Shown here: piece after piece, positions 23,324 through 31,753 of the stretch
Numbering within the stretch: the first letter of the stretch is position 1
Layout: every line of letters begins with the position of its first letter
Assembly: GCF_014712225.1 (NCBI RefSeq)
Contig: NZ_JACXBW010000008.1
Coordinates: forward strand, 178,482 to 242,481
Source of the DNA: Pseudarthrobacter sulfonivorans
GTDB taxonomy: Bacteria; Actinomycetota; Actinomycetes; Actinomycetales; Micrococcaceae
DNA length: 64,000 bases
Direction: 5' to 3'
Notes under the pieces: generated by a model
What the model saw: only the letters and a program-made list of their open reading frames with translations
Told to the model about the DNA's origin: nothing
Databases searched by the model: none
Translations under genes and position numbers: made by a program

Positions 23324-24112
23324 CTAGAGGAGTTCCTGGAGGTCGTTGACCACGCGGGTTGCTCCGGCGTCGAGGAGGGTCTGCCGGCCGGCGCCCCTGT
23401 CGACGCCGATCACGGAGTGGAAACTCCCCGCGTGTCCGGCCTGGACACCGGAGACGGCATCCTCAACCACCACGCATTCCTCGCTGGGCAGGCCCAGCAG
23501 CTCCGCGGCGTAGTTGTACGTGGCGGGGCTCGGTTTGCCCGGGAGGCCCTCGGCCGCGGCCACGACTCCGTCAACCACTATGTCGAAGTGCCCGTTCAGG
23601 CCGGCGGCCTTGAGGACGGCCGGGGCGTTCCGGGATGAGGAGACGACGGCGACCTTCAGTCCGCGGGCCACCGCGGCTTCCAGAAAACGCACCGACCCCT
23701 CGAAGGGCTCGACGCCGGCGCTGACGATGTCATTGAATACCTGGTTCTTGCGGTTGCCCAGTCCCTGCACGGTGGCCTGTGCGGGATCAGCGCTGGCTGG
23801 GTTCCCTCCGACCGGTTCCGCACCGTTGCCGCCTGAACCGGCGGCAGATTCTTCACCTTCCGGGAGCACGATGCCGCGGGACGCCAGGAAGTCGCGGACG
23901 CCGTCGAACCGGGGCTTGCCGTCGATGTGGTCGAAGTAGTCTTCCTCCCGGTAACCGGGCACGTCTGGCCGGGACGCGAGGTAGCCCTCGAAGAGTTCCT
24001 TCCAGGCCTGTTCGTGGACGGTGGCCGTGGGGGTCAGCACTCCGTCCAGGTCGAACAGGATGGCGGAAGCGGTGGTCCAACCGGATTTTTGGGTAGTCAG
24101 AACGTCAGTCAT
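23324..24112 (-). CDS. pgmB: Beta-phosphoglucomutase (HAD family)
   Basis: 262 residues. The HAD nucleophile motif is ILFDLDGVLTPT (D21, D23), the cap domain contains GYREEDYFDHIDGKPRFDGV with the conserved DGxPR-like substrate contact, and motif II/III follow as KVAVVSSSRNAPAVLKAAGL and CVVVEDAVSGVQAGHAGSF. It converts beta-glucose-1-phosphate to glucose-6-phosphate for glycolysis. An inserted Gly/Ala/Glu-rich loop at about 80-112 is longer than in the lactococcal enzyme. It is the first gene of the operon with GH65. Confidence 0.9.
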   Translation of the reverse strand: MTDVLTTQKSGWTTASAILFDLDGVLTPTATVHEQAWKELFEGYLASRPDVPGYREEDYFDHIDGKPRFDGVRDFLASRGIVLPEGEESAAGSGGNGAEPVGGNPASADPAQATVQGLGNRKNQVFNDIVSAGVEPFEGSVRFLEAAVARGLKVAVVSSSRNAPAVLKAAGLNGHFDIVVDGVVAAAEGLPGKPSPATYNYAAELLGLPSEECVVVEDAVSGVQAGHAGSFHSVIGVDRGAGRQTLLDAGATRVVNDLQELL

Positions 24113-24493
24113 GCGCAGTGTCCTTCCAGACGGCGGGGAGCCTTGGGGCGTAACTCAAAAGGGGCGTAACTCAGCGGGCGGGAATTTCTCGGGCAGGACC
24201 TCAACCTCGGGACCCAAGACGCGGGCAGCAGAGTGCGAAGGTAGAACTGGGGAAACGCGGGCAACGGCGGCCGCTGGATCAGCAGGGGCGGCTAATGGCG
24301 AAGGCTGGAACCTCGGCGGGCCGGTGGGCTGCTGGTGAATCGTCTTCTTCCATGATGAGCGCCATGGCGCGGCCTGACAACCTGAGAGAACGGAAGGGAC
24401 AGCACAACTCGGGGAGGGGCCTTGCACGTGTGCATCGGTCCGGCGTCCTTTTCCAGCTGATTCAGGGGCCGGATAGCTCGGGCCAACCTTGAG
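24113..24493. other. Long gene-free leader upstream of pgmB
   Basis: About 380 bp between the pgmB start and the LacI-type operator. No frame with coding character was seen (the open frames of 64 and 90 codons lack ribosome sites and plausible protein character). It contains two copies of GGGGCGTAACTCA (24145-24157 and 24161-24173, 16 bp apart) just upstream of pgmB, and a 12-bp perfect palindrome GCGCCATGGCGC at 24359-24370. Confidence 0.5.
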
Positions 24494-24507
24494 TGTAAGC
24501 GCTTACA
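24494..24507. promoter_or_regulatory. LacI/CcpA-type operator
   Basis: TGTAAGCGCTTACA is a perfect 14-bp palindrome with the central CG typical of LacI-family operators. It lies upstream of pgmB-GH65, although about 380 bp from the pgmB start, and just past the 3' end of the esterase gene. No LacI-family gene is in the window, so the regulator is encoded elsewhere. Confidence 0.65.
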
Positions 24508-24534
24508 AATTTCGCCTGCAACTGGATTATCAGC

Positions 24535-25152
24535 TCAGCCGAGCACGTAGTGGCGCAGGAAGGCACTCACGTCCACCATTTCGGCCTTACTCATCGCATG
24601 ACCCATGCCGGGATACGTCCGGGCGGTCAGCTGGGTATTCTTGTCCAGCCATTGAGCCGTGTACTCCGTGGCCTCCTCATTGATCACCAGGTCCGCCTTG
24701 TCCCGCCCCCAGAAGAACGGCGGCGGGGTCTCAAAGGAGTCCGTGAGCGCGAGCAGCTCGTTGTCCAGCACAAACCCGGAAAGCCCCACCGTCGCCTTGT
24801 AGCTGTCGGGGTGCAGGCGCAGGAGGGTACTGGCCATGGCCATTCCCTGCGAGTAGCCCATGAGGCTCACGCTGCTGTGGCGGCCCTTGACCGAGCTGAT
24901 CCAGCTGTGGACGGCGTTGGTGGCGCTGATGACGTCGGCGAAATCGTTGGCCAGGAAATAGTCCAGAAGGAACCAGCCATAGTGGTCACCGATCTCCATG
25001 GGAGCCCGGAGTGCCGCACACGTGAATTCGGACGGCAGGTAGTCGAACAGCCGCACCATCCGGGACTCATCCGTACCGTAGCCGTGCATCAGGACCAGCA
25101 GCGGCGTGCCGCCCCGCTCAGCTTCCGGCCTGGACCAAACAACTGTCTCCAT
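24535..25152 (-). CDS. Carboxylesterase/phospholipase family alpha/beta hydrolase
   Basis: 205 residues, typical of small cytosolic carboxylesterases (PF02230). The oxyanion region is LLVLMHGYGTDE, the nucleophile is S101 in LMGYSQGMAMA, the acid is probably D in FFWGRDKADLVI, and the catalytic His is in YPGMGHAMS. It hydrolyses short acyl esters or lysophospholipids; the natural substrate is unknown. Monocistronic by appearance. Start ATG 25152. Confidence 0.88.
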   Translation of the reverse strand: METVVWSRPEAERGGTPLLVLMHGYGTDESRMVRLFDYLPSEFTCAALRAPMEIGDHYGWFLLDYFLANDFADVISATNAVHSWISSVKGRHSSVSLMGYSQGMAMASTLLRLHPDSYKATVGLSGFVLDNELLALTDSFETPPPFFWGRDKADLVINEEATEYTAQWLDKNTQLTARTYPGMGHAMSKAEMVDVSAFLRHYVLG

Positions 25153-25280
25153 CGGACCAGCCTAGCCATCCGTCCCGCCGAAACGCCGCAGGCCGCTGAA
25201 CAGCCATGACACCACCACCGCACCGCCGGAGCACAGTCTGTCGGTCATTGAATCGAGTAGGGCCGGGCTGTAGCGTAAGA

Positions 25281-25299
25281 GCACAGCATGCTTATCAGT
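25281..25299 (+). promoter_or_regulatory. Half-match to the stress-promoter motif upstream of the DUF6458 gene
   Basis: GCATGCTTATCAG matches the right half of AGTAAGCATGCTTACT and runs into a TATCAG -10-like hexamer. It is about 40 nt before the ATG at 25337. The left half is degenerate (GCACA in place of AGTAA). Confidence 0.35.
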
Positions 25300-25336
25300 T
25301 CGGCACCATACGTACTCGAACATCAAGGAGCAAGTC

Positions 25337-25594
25337 ATGAGAATCGGTTCCGCTATCTTCCTCATTGCCCTCGGCGCCATCCTGGCCTGGGCCGTTGCTC
25401 CGGGGCTGATCCCCTTCATAGACCAGGTTCTCATTGGGTACATCCTGATGGCCGTGGGCGTCATCGGACTGATCGCCTCGCTCATCCTGGCCTCGCCGGG
25501 ACGTAGCCGCCGTGTCAGCGAAACCCGCTCAGTGGTTGATCCGAACACCGGCGAGCGCATAACCCGCAACGAAAGCCGCGACGGCGGACTCTAG
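25337..25594 (+). CDS. DUF6458 family small membrane protein
   Basis: 85 residues with two membrane helices (about 3-24 and 30-52: RIGSAIFLIALGAILAWAVA and VLIGYILMAVGVIGLIASLI) and a short charged tail. The GxxLxxxGxIL pattern matches actinobacterial DUF6458 proteins. AAGGAG precedes the ATG. Function unknown. It is followed by a strong terminator, so it is monocistronic. Confidence 0.82.
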   Translation: MRIGSAIFLIALGAILAWAVAPGLIPFIDQVLIGYILMAVGVIGLIASLILASPGRSRRVSETRSVVDPNTGERITRNESRDGGL

Positions 25595-25631
25595 CCTTTC
25601 GGACCGGAAACGCCGTCATGAAACCCGCCAG

Positions 25632-25667
25632 GCCGGGCCGGACCACCGCGGTCCGGTCCGGCTTTTT
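25632..25667 (+). terminator. Rho-independent terminator after the DUF6458 gene
   Basis: GCCGGGCCGGACC (25632-25644) pairs with GGTCCGGTCCGGC (25650-25662) around a 5-nt loop, followed by TTTTT. One mismatch only. Confidence 0.85.
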
Positions 25668-25730
25668 CGTTCCCCGGGGCCACTTCCCACGCCGGGACAG
25701 CCAGCCGTCTTTGTTTCGTGTGGATTTCCA

Positions 25731-25760
25731 TTGACAAACCAACATAAGCAAAGATAAAGT
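25731..25760 (+). promoter_or_regulatory. Promoter of the fructose operon
   Basis: TTGACA (25731-25736) and TAAAGT (25755-25760) with an 18-bp spacer that is unusually A-rich (AACCAACATAAGCAAAGA). The near-palindrome CACATCATGTG follows at 25771-25781 and could be a DeoR-family operator. Confidence 0.6.
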
Positions 25761-25827
25761 CAAGTAATGCCACATCATGTGATGCCAGTCACGGATGAAG
25801 CCCAAGACTTTACGCAATGGAGGGTAC

Positions 25828-26628
25828 GTGTTCGCCGAAGAGCGCCAGCAGAAGATTGCCGAGCTTGTTGCCGGCAACGGCCGGGTCAGCGTGACCCTGC
25901 TGGCTGAGCGCTTCCGCATCACCACCGAAACCGTCCGCCGCGACCTGGCCACCCTCGAAACCGCCGGCACCGTCCGCCGCGTCCACGGCGGCGCAGTGGC
26001 CGCCGACCGCTTCAGCACCACCGAGGAAAGCATCAACGAACGGACCATCCAGCGCCCGGACCAGAAGATGCGCATCGCGCAGGCGGCCCTGGCCCTCATC
26101 CCCCAGGCAAAGTCCGGGAGCATCCTGCTCGACGCCGGTTCCACCACTGAAGCGCTGGCTGACCTGCTTTCCCGCCGAGCCGCCGTCGAGCCTTACGCAG
26201 CGGCCGCGCCCGAACTCGTGGTCATCACCCATGCGGTCCCCATCGCCGCCAGGCTGGCCAGCGCACCCGGGATCGCGCTGCAACTGCTGGGCGGCCGGGT
26301 GCGCGGCCTCACCCAGGCAGCCGTGGGACAGGCCACCGTGGACTCCGCCCAGCGGCTGCGCCCGGACATCGCGTTCATCGGCACCAACGGCATCCACGCA
26401 AGCTTTGGCCTCAGCACCCCCGATCCTGAAGAAGCCGCCGTCAAGGCAGCCTTCGTACACTCGGCGCGCCGCATTGTGGTGCTGGCCGACTCCTCCAAGC
26501 TGGACGCGGAAACCCTGGTCCAGTTCGCCTCCCTGAAAGATCTGGACACTTTGATTACAGACAGCGAGCCCGGCCCGGAACTCACAGCCGCCCTGACCGA
26601 TGCCGGCGTTGACGTGGTGGTCGCATGA
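25828..26628 (+). CDS. fruR: DeoR/GlpR family repressor of the fructose operon
   Basis: 266 residues from GTG 25828, chosen because GGAGGG precedes it and the family begins FAEERQQKIAELV; an ATG at 25795 is in frame but lies in the leader. The HTH spans about 18-45 (VSVTLLAERFRITTETVRRD) and is followed by VHGGA. The C-terminal effector domain has ILLDAGSTTEAL and DIAFIGTNGIH, as in regulators that sense a sugar phosphate, here probably fructose-1-phosphate. It overlaps fruK (ATGA), so it is the first gene of the operon it should control. Confidence 0.88.
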   Translation: MFAEERQQKIAELVAGNGRVSVTLLAERFRITTETVRRDLATLETAGTVRRVHGGAVAADRFSTTEESINERTIQRPDQKMRIAQAALALIPQAKSGSILLDAGSTTEALADLLSRRAAVEPYAAAAPELVVITHAVPIAARLASAPGIALQLLGGRVRGLTQAAVGQATVDSAQRLRPDIAFIGTNGIHASFGLSTPDPEEAAVKAAFVHSARRIVVLADSSKLDAETLVQFASLKDLDTLITDSEPGPELTAALTDAGVDVVVA

Positions 26629-27632
26629 TTGTCACCTTCACGGCCAACCCCAGCCTTGACCGCACGGTGGCCCTCCCCGGCCCGTTGGAACGTGGCGAGG
26701 TCCAGCGCGCCGTTTCGGTCAGCCAGGAATCCGGCGGCAAAGGCGTTAACGTGTCCCGGGCACTGTGCGCCTCGGGCGTTGAGACAGTGGCCGTGCTTCC
26801 GGGGGCGGACAGCGATCCCGTCCTTGCAGGGCTTCGCCACGACAAGGTGCCGTTCGCTGCCCTCGCCATCGACGAGCCGCTGCGCACCAACGTTGCGCTC
26901 ACCGAACCCGGCGGCGTGACCACGAAGATCAACGAGCCTGGCCCGGTGCTGACTGCGGAAGAGCAGGAAGCACTGATCAGCCTGCTCCTGGAACAGGCCC
27001 GCGGTGCCAGCTGGGTTATCCTGGCAGGCTCCTTGCCGCCTGGGTTCCCGGCCGATTTCTACGCCACGGTGACTCACCGATTGCGTTCAGCTGCCGACGG
27101 CGGCTCGCCCGCAGGTGCACCGCTGATCGCCGTCGACTCCTCCGGCGCTCCGCTCGCCGCTGCCGTCGCTGATGCGTCGGCAGGCACGGTGTCCGGGAAA
27201 CCGGACCTATTGAAACCCAACGCCGAGGAACTGGCGGAACTGGCTGCAGCAGCCGGCTACGCCACGGCGTTAACCGCAGAGGAACTTGAAGCGGATCCGG
27301 AGGCCGCCGCAGCGGCCGCCGCCGCCGTCGTGCGTTCCGGTGTGGGTGCTGTACTGGCAACTCTCGGATCCAAGGGAGCTGTCCTGGTAACGGCCGACGG
27401 CGCGTGGCTCGCCACGCATCCGCCGGTCGCCGCGGTCAGCACGGTCGGCGCGGGCGATTCATCGCTGGCTGGCTATCTGCTCGCCCACGGCCTGGGCGCC
27501 GCCCCGGCCGATTGCCTCCGTCAGGCGGTGGCCCACGGTGCCGCCGCCGCCTCCCTGCCGGGTTCCACTGTCCCGGCAGTTCACCAAACCACCCCGGATG
27601 CCGTAACCATCACGGCCCTTCGAAAGGATTGA
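26625..27632 (+). CDS. fruK: 1-phosphofructokinase (PfkB family)
   Basis: 335 residues. The PfkB N-terminal pattern is MIVTFTANPSLDRTVALPG with SGGKGVNVSRAL, and the C-terminal signature STVGAGDSSLAGYLLAHGLG contains the catalytic Asp. It phosphorylates fructose-1-phosphate, the product of FruA, to fructose-1,6-bisphosphate. It overlaps fruR by ATGA and is 2 bp from the fruA start. A Glu/Ala-rich insertion near 215-240 is slightly longer than usual. Confidence 0.93.
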   Translation: MIVTFTANPSLDRTVALPGPLERGEVQRAVSVSQESGGKGVNVSRALCASGVETVAVLPGADSDPVLAGLRHDKVPFAALAIDEPLRTNVALTEPGGVTTKINEPGPVLTAEEQEALISLLLEQARGASWVILAGSLPPGFPADFYATVTHRLRSAADGGSPAGAPLIAVDSSGAPLAAAVADASAGTVSGKPDLLKPNAEELAELAAAAGYATALTAEELEADPEAAAAAAAAVVRSGVGAVLATLGSKGAVLVTADGAWLATHPPVAAVSTVGAGDSSLAGYLLAHGLGAAPADCLRQAVAHGAAAASLPGSTVPAVHQTTPDAVTITALRKD

Positions 27633-27634
27633 CA

Positions 27635-29707
27635 GTGACTCAGCTCATCACCACCGAACTGGTCGAGCTCGACCAGAACCTGGGCACCTCGCCCGAGGAT
27701 GTGATCCGGCACCTGGCCAGCAAGGTTGCTGCCACCGGCCGCGCGTCAGAAGTTGAAGGCCTCTTTGCCGATGCCTTCGCCCGTGAGCAGAAGACCGCCA
27801 CCGGCATCCCCGGCGGCATAGCCATTCCCCACTGCCGCTCAGCCGCCGTGGTTGAACCGACGCTGGCAATGGCCCGCCTCAACCCCAAGGTGGACTTCGG
27901 CGCCAAGGACGGCCCCGCCGACCTGATCTTCTTCATCGCCGCCCCGGACGGTGCGGACCAGGAACACCTCAAACTCCTGTCCAAGCTGGCCCGGTCGCTG
28001 ATCAAAAAGGACTTCACGGCAGCGCTGCGTGCAGCGTCCACCCGTGAGGACATCGTGGATCTCGTGGACGGCGCACTGGCCGACAAGCCGGCCGCCCACG
28101 CTGCCGCGGTACCTGCCGATGCTGTACCTGCGGCTGCGGGTGCTGCTGCCGCAGGCCCGGCCGCCGTTACACTCTCGAAGGACTCCGCCACCGGTCCCGC
28201 GGCCGGTCCGAAGCGCCTGGTGGCCGTCACGGCGTGCCCCACCGGCATCGCCCACACCTACATGGCCGCCGACTCACTGGTGGCCGCGGCCCAGGAAATG
28301 GGCGTGGACCTGCAGGTGGAGACCCAGGGTTCCTCCGGCGCCAAGCCGCTTGACCCTGCCGTCATCGCGGCCGCCGACGCCGTGATCTTCGCGGTGGACG
28401 TGGATGTCCGCGGCAAGGAACGGTTTGCCGGCAAGCCTGTCATCAACGCCCCCGTCAAGCGCGGCATCGACGAGCCTGCCAAGATGGTCCAGGAAGCACT
28501 CGCCGCAGCCACTGATCCGCACGCCCGGCGCGTACCCCACTTCGGTGCGGAGGAACAAGCCGAGCAGGCTGCAGCTGAAAAGGGCGAGCACATCGGCCAG
28601 AAGCTGAAGCGGGCACTCCTCACCGGCGTCAGCTACATGATCCCGTTTGTGGCCGGCGGCGGGCTCCTGATTGCTTTGGGCTTCCTCTTGGGCGGCTACA
28701 ACATCACCAGCGTCGCGGACAAGGTGGTGCTGGCGAACAACTTCGGCAACCTCCCCGAAGGCGGACTGGCGATCTACCTCGGCGCCGTCCTGTTCAAGAT
28801 CGGTGCCCTGTCCATGGGCTTCCTGGTCCCGGCACTGGCAGGTTATATCGCCTACGCGATCGCCGACCGGCCGGGCATCGCGCCGGGCTTCGTCGCCGGT
28901 GCCGTCTCCGGCTTTATGGGTGCAGGGTTCCTCGGCGGCATCGTCGGCGGCCTGCTCGCGGGCTACATGGCGCACCTGATCGGGACCTGGCAGGTTCCAC
29001 GCTGGCTCCGCGGCCTGATGCCCGTGGTGATCATCCCGCTGCTCGCTTCCATCTTTGCGTCCGGCCTGATGTTCCTGCTCCTCGGCGGTCCCATCGCCGG
29101 GCTCACCACCCTCCTCAACAACTGGCTGTCGGGCATGACCGGAGCCTCCGCCGTCGTCCTTGGCATCATCCTGGGCCTCATGATGTGCTTCGACCTCGGC
29201 GGTCCTGTCAATAAGGTCGCCTATGCATTCGCGGTTGCCGGTCTCAGCGCCGGCAGTGCCACAAACCAGGCCCCGTGGCAGATCATGGCGACAGTCATGG
29301 CTGCCGGCATGGTTCCGCCGTTGGCCATGGCCCTGGCCACCGTCCTGGACAAGAAGCTCTTCAGCCTGGCTGAGCGCGAAAACGGCAAGGCGGCCTGGCT
29401 GCTGGGAGCGTCCTTCATCTCCGAAGGCGCCATCCCGTTCGCCGCAGCCGACCCCCTGCGCGTCATCCCCGCCAGCATGGTGGGCGGCGCCCTCACGGGA
29501 GCCTTGTGCATGGCAACCGGCGTTACCTCGCAGGCCCCCCACGGCGGCATCTTCGTGTTCTTCGCCATCGGCAACCTGGCGATGTTCGTTATCGCCATCC
29601 TGGCCGGAACCGTGGTCAGCGCCTTGGCCGTCATCGCCCTCAAGCGCTGGGCGGTCCGTCAGCCGGAGCCCGCTGCTACCGTGGAGTCCGTTCCCGCAAC
29701 GGTCTGA
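27635..29707 (+). CDS. fruA: Fructose-specific PTS enzyme IIABC
   Basis: 690 residues from GTG 27635 with AAGGA upstream. Domain order is IIA (about 1-150, phospho-His H66 in GGIAIPHCRS), an Ala/Pro linker, IIB (about 190-290, C201 in VAVTACPTGIAHTYM), and IIC (about 325-680) with eight to ten membrane helices including SYMIPFVAGGGLLIALGF and MCFDLGGPVNKVAYAFAVAG. It imports and phosphorylates fructose to fructose-1-phosphate with phosphate from HPr. The much longer open frame starting at 27404 is read through fruK out of frame and is not used. Confidence 0.94.
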   Translation: MTQLITTELVELDQNLGTSPEDVIRHLASKVAATGRASEVEGLFADAFAREQKTATGIPGGIAIPHCRSAAVVEPTLAMARLNPKVDFGAKDGPADLIFFIAAPDGADQEHLKLLSKLARSLIKKDFTAALRAASTREDIVDLVDGALADKPAAHAAAVPADAVPAAAGAAAAGPAAVTLSKDSATGPAAGPKRLVAVTACPTGIAHTYMAADSLVAAAQEMGVDLQVETQGSSGAKPLDPAVIAAADAVIFAVDVDVRGKERFAGKPVINAPVKRGIDEPAKMVQEALAAATDPHARRVPHFGAEEQAEQAAAEKGEHIGQKLKRALLTGVSYMIPFVAGGGLLIALGFLLGGYNITSVADKVVLANNFGNLPEGGLAIYLGAVLFKIGALSMGFLVPALAGYIAYAIADRPGIAPGFVAGAVSGFMGAGFLGGIVGGLLAGYMAHLIGTWQVPRWLRGLMPVVIIPLLASIFASGLMFLLLGGPIAGLTTLLNNWLSGMTGASAVVLGIILGLMMCFDLGGPVNKVAYAFAVAGLSAGSATNQAPWQIMATVMAAGMVPPLAMALATVLDKKLFSLAERENGKAAWLLGASFISEGAIPFAAADPLRVIPASMVGGALTGALCMATGVTSQAPHGGIFVFFAIGNLAMFVIAILAGTVVSALAVIALKRWAVRQPEPAATVESVPATV

Positions 29708-29775
29708 CCAGCCTACCCAAACCAAACCATGCACGGCGTTTCAAGCACCAAGCGCCGAAAAATAAAGGAGCAACA

Positions 29776-30054
29776 ATGTCAGAACGCACCGCAACCGTCG
29801 CCAGCCGCGTAGGCCTGCACGCCCGCCCCGCCGCCATCTTTGCCGAAGCCGCCGGCGAGTTCGACCTGGACATCACCATTGCCCGTGAAGGCGAGCCCGT
29901 TGACGAGGCGATGGATGCCGCCAGCATCCTGTCCCTCATGAGCCTGGGCGCATCCCATGGCGATGTTGTGGTGCTGCGCGCCGAAGGTACCGGCGCAGAC
30001 GATGCCCTGGAGCGGCTGGTCCAGATCCTGGAAACGGATCACGACGCCGAGTAG
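29776..30054 (+). CDS. ptsH: HPr phosphocarrier protein
   Basis: 92 residues with the active site GLHARPAAIF (His15) and the regulatory serine region AASILSLMSLGA (about residue 46-57). AAAGGAG precedes the ATG. It passes phosphate from enzyme I to FruA. Placement at the end of the fructose operon suggests this is the HPr for fructose uptake; no enzyme I gene is in the window. Confidence 0.95.
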   Translation: MSERTATVASRVGLHARPAAIFAEAAGEFDLDITIAREGEPVDEAMDAASILSLMSLGASHGDVVVLRAEGTGADDALERLVQILETDHDAE

Positions 30055-30084
30055 CAGCTTCCGCTGCTGAGGCAGCAAAGCAGC

Positions 30085-30142
30085 GCGGCCGCCGTCGTAC
30101 TTCTCCCAAGGCGGGGAAGGCACGACGGCGGCCGCTTGCTTT
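30085..30142 (+). terminator. Terminator of the fructose PTS operon
   Basis: GCGGCCGCCGTCGT (30085-30098) pairs perfectly with ACGACGGCGGCCGC (30122-30135) across a 23-nt loop, followed by TTGCTTT. It is 30 nt after the ptsH stop. Confidence 0.8.
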
Positions 30143-30154
30143 AACGCGTCCCGT

Positions 30155-30220
30155 CCCAAGTAAGTAGCAGCAGATGTCGTTATGGAGGCTCATAACGACA
30201 TCTGCTGCTACTTAGTTGGG
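30155..30220. repeat. 66-bp near-perfect inverted repeat
   Basis: Left arm 30155-30184 and right arm 30191-30220 are reverse complements at 29 of 30 positions, with a 6-nt loop (GAGGCT). The arms begin CCCAAGTAAGTAGCAGC and end CAGATGTCGTTATG. It lies right after the operon terminator and abuts the stop codon of the convergent SRPBCC gene. Too long and AT-mixed for a simple terminator; it may be a dispersed palindromic element. Confidence 0.8.
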
Positions 30221-30652
30221 TCAGGCGCGCTCGGCGATCCTTTTGACGTCCGCCACGAGCATGTCCCACATGCCCTTGGAGTGCTCGGCCGCGTCTTCGC
30301 TGGGGTTGTTGTCCTGCGAGAGCGTGAGCCTGGTTGCGCCAGCCCGGTCTTCGAGGGTCCAGGTCAGGGTGTGGTAGTTCCCGGGCTTGTCCTCTTCGCC
30401 ACCCAGGGGGCTGAAGTGCGTGTGAACCAGCTTTTTGCCCGGTTCCACGTCGAGAATGGTCCCCTTGTCCTCGTACGGTTTGCCCTCCCACTCGCCACGC
30501 CAGAGGATGGGCCCGCCAACGGTCCAGTCGGTCACCAGGTCGGCCCCGAACATGAACTCCTTCACGGCGGCCGGGTCGGTGATGACGTCCCAGACCCGGC
30601 TGGCCGGCGCGTCAATGGTGGTGGCGGACGTTGCCACATGGTTGCCTGTCAT
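30221..30652 (-). CDS. SRPBCC (AHSA1-like) domain protein
   Basis: 143 residues from ATG 30652, overlapping the TGA of the upstream methyltransferase gene. The START/SRPBCC pattern is seen: TTIDAPASRVWDVITDPAAV at the start, then GEWEGKPYEDKGTILDVEPG and LTWTLEDRAGATRLTLSQDN. These small proteins form a cavity for hydrophobic ligands or, in the AHSA1 group, act as co-chaperone-like domains. The ligand is unknown; pairing with a methyltransferase could mean a shared small-molecule pathway. Confidence 0.82.
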   Translation of the reverse strand: MTGNHVATSATTIDAPASRVWDVITDPAAVKEFMFGADLVTDWTVGGPILWRGEWEGKPYEDKGTILDVEPGKKLVHTHFSPLGGEEDKPGNYHTLTWTLEDRAGATRLTLSQDNNPSEDAAEHSKGMWDMLVADVKRIAERA

Positions 30653-31497
30653 GCCCGGGCCTTCGTGGCGGTGAAGATCAGATATTCCCATTCCATCTGC
30701 CACGCCGCATCGCCGTGAGCGTCACCGAATGAGTCGGCAAGCTCAGTGAGGGCTGTGTCCAGGGCTTTGGCTTTCTCCTGGTCCTCGCCAAGGAATTTGT
30801 AGACCGAGATGGTGGGGCCATAGTGCGACTTGAAATAGCGCAGGAAGTCCGCCGGCTGGTGGAAGCTGTGGATAGCCAGCATGCGCTTTTCCGCGCGGAT
30901 GTCCGTGATCCGATCGCCGAAGAGCTCGCGAACGTGGTCTTCGCTGCCCCACAGCGGCGGCGGCTGCGCCCCGGCCGGAGGCGGCGGCGCGAACGGCTTC
31001 ATGGCGGCGAACATCTTTCCGATGAATCCCTCGGGCGTCCAGCTGAGCAGGCCGATGGTTCCGCCGGGTTTGCACACGCGCACGATTTGGTCTGCCCCGG
31101 CTTGATGGTGCGGGGCAAACATCACGCCGAGGCAGGACGTCACCACATCAAATGCGTCGTCCTCAAACGGCAAGGCTTCGGCGTCTGCTTCCACCCATTC
31201 CAGCTCAACGCCACGATCGGCTGCCTGGTGCCGGCCGGCGTCGAACATCTCCGGGGTGAGATCGCTGGCGATCACCTCGGCGCCCATCATGGCCGCAGGG
31301 ATGGCTGCGTTCCCCGCCCCTGCGGCCACGTCCAGGACACGTTGTTTGGGCTTGATCTTGCAGACGTCCACCAGGATGGCCCCGAGGTCCTGGACCAGCT
31401 CGCTGGCCAGCGCGGGGTAGTCCCCCGATGCCCACATGGCCCGGTGCTTTTGCTTCAGCGCCCGGTCCGCCTCGTCCGCGTCCGTTTTGTCATTCAT
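30649..31497 (-). CDS. Class I SAM-dependent methyltransferase (UbiE-like)
   Basis: 282 residues from ATG 31497; AGAGGGA precedes it. The SAM motif is VLDVAAGAGNAAIPAAMMGA, followed by VIASDLTPEMFDAG, the acidic motif VEWVEADAEALPFEDDAFDV and the post-motif LGVMFAPHHQAGADQIVRVC. This is the methyltransf_11/25 group. The C-terminal half (residues 160-282) is larger than in the minimal domain. Substrate unknown. Confidence 0.87.
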   Translation of the reverse strand: MNDKTDADEADRALKQKHRAMWASGDYPALASELVQDLGAILVDVCKIKPKQRVLDVAAGAGNAAIPAAMMGAEVIASDLTPEMFDAGRHQAADRGVELEWVEADAEALPFEDDAFDVVTSCLGVMFAPHHQAGADQIVRVCKPGGTIGLLSWTPEGFIGKMFAAMKPFAPPPPAGAQPPPLWGSEDHVRELFGDRITDIRAEKRMLAIHSFHQPADFLRYFKSHYGPTISVYKFLGEDQEKAKALDTALTELADSFGDAHGDAAWQMEWEYLIFTATKARA

Positions 31498-31753
31498 TTC
31501 GGCGTCCCTCTCTTCGTTGACAGGTTCGAGTGACAGCACGCTGTTAGCACAGGGCTGTGATGCGCCCATTGTGGCGGCAGCAAATCATGAAAGCAAGGAG
31601 ACTTAGCGTTTCCTTGTTTTTCGACAGCCCCGGAATTAGCGTGGAAGCCTGACCAGCAAAGACAGTGCTCCAAAGGCCTGCAGGCCCAGCGACCCGTGTC
31701 GGTGCCCGGTGGCTGTGCCTGCCGCAATTCCGGACCCCTTGAAGGAGGATGAC

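Noticed and set aside
24155..24486. Two leftward frames of 90 and 64 codons before pgmB.
   Set aside because: No ribosome sites, Pro/Ser/Ala-rich chance composition; treated as a non-coding leader.
27404..29707. A 767-codon frame for FruA with an Arg/Pro-rich N-terminus.
   Set aside because: The extra part lies within fruK in another frame; GTG 27635 has a ribosome site and starts the IIA domain.
28274..29734. A 486-codon leftward frame opposite fruA.
   Set aside because: His/Gly/Asp-rich antisense artefact of GC-rich membrane-protein codons.
30155..30220. Small ORFs starting in both arms of the palindrome (HNDICCYL peptides).
   Set aside because: The similarity of the two peptides is just a result of the inverted repeat; no ribosome sites.
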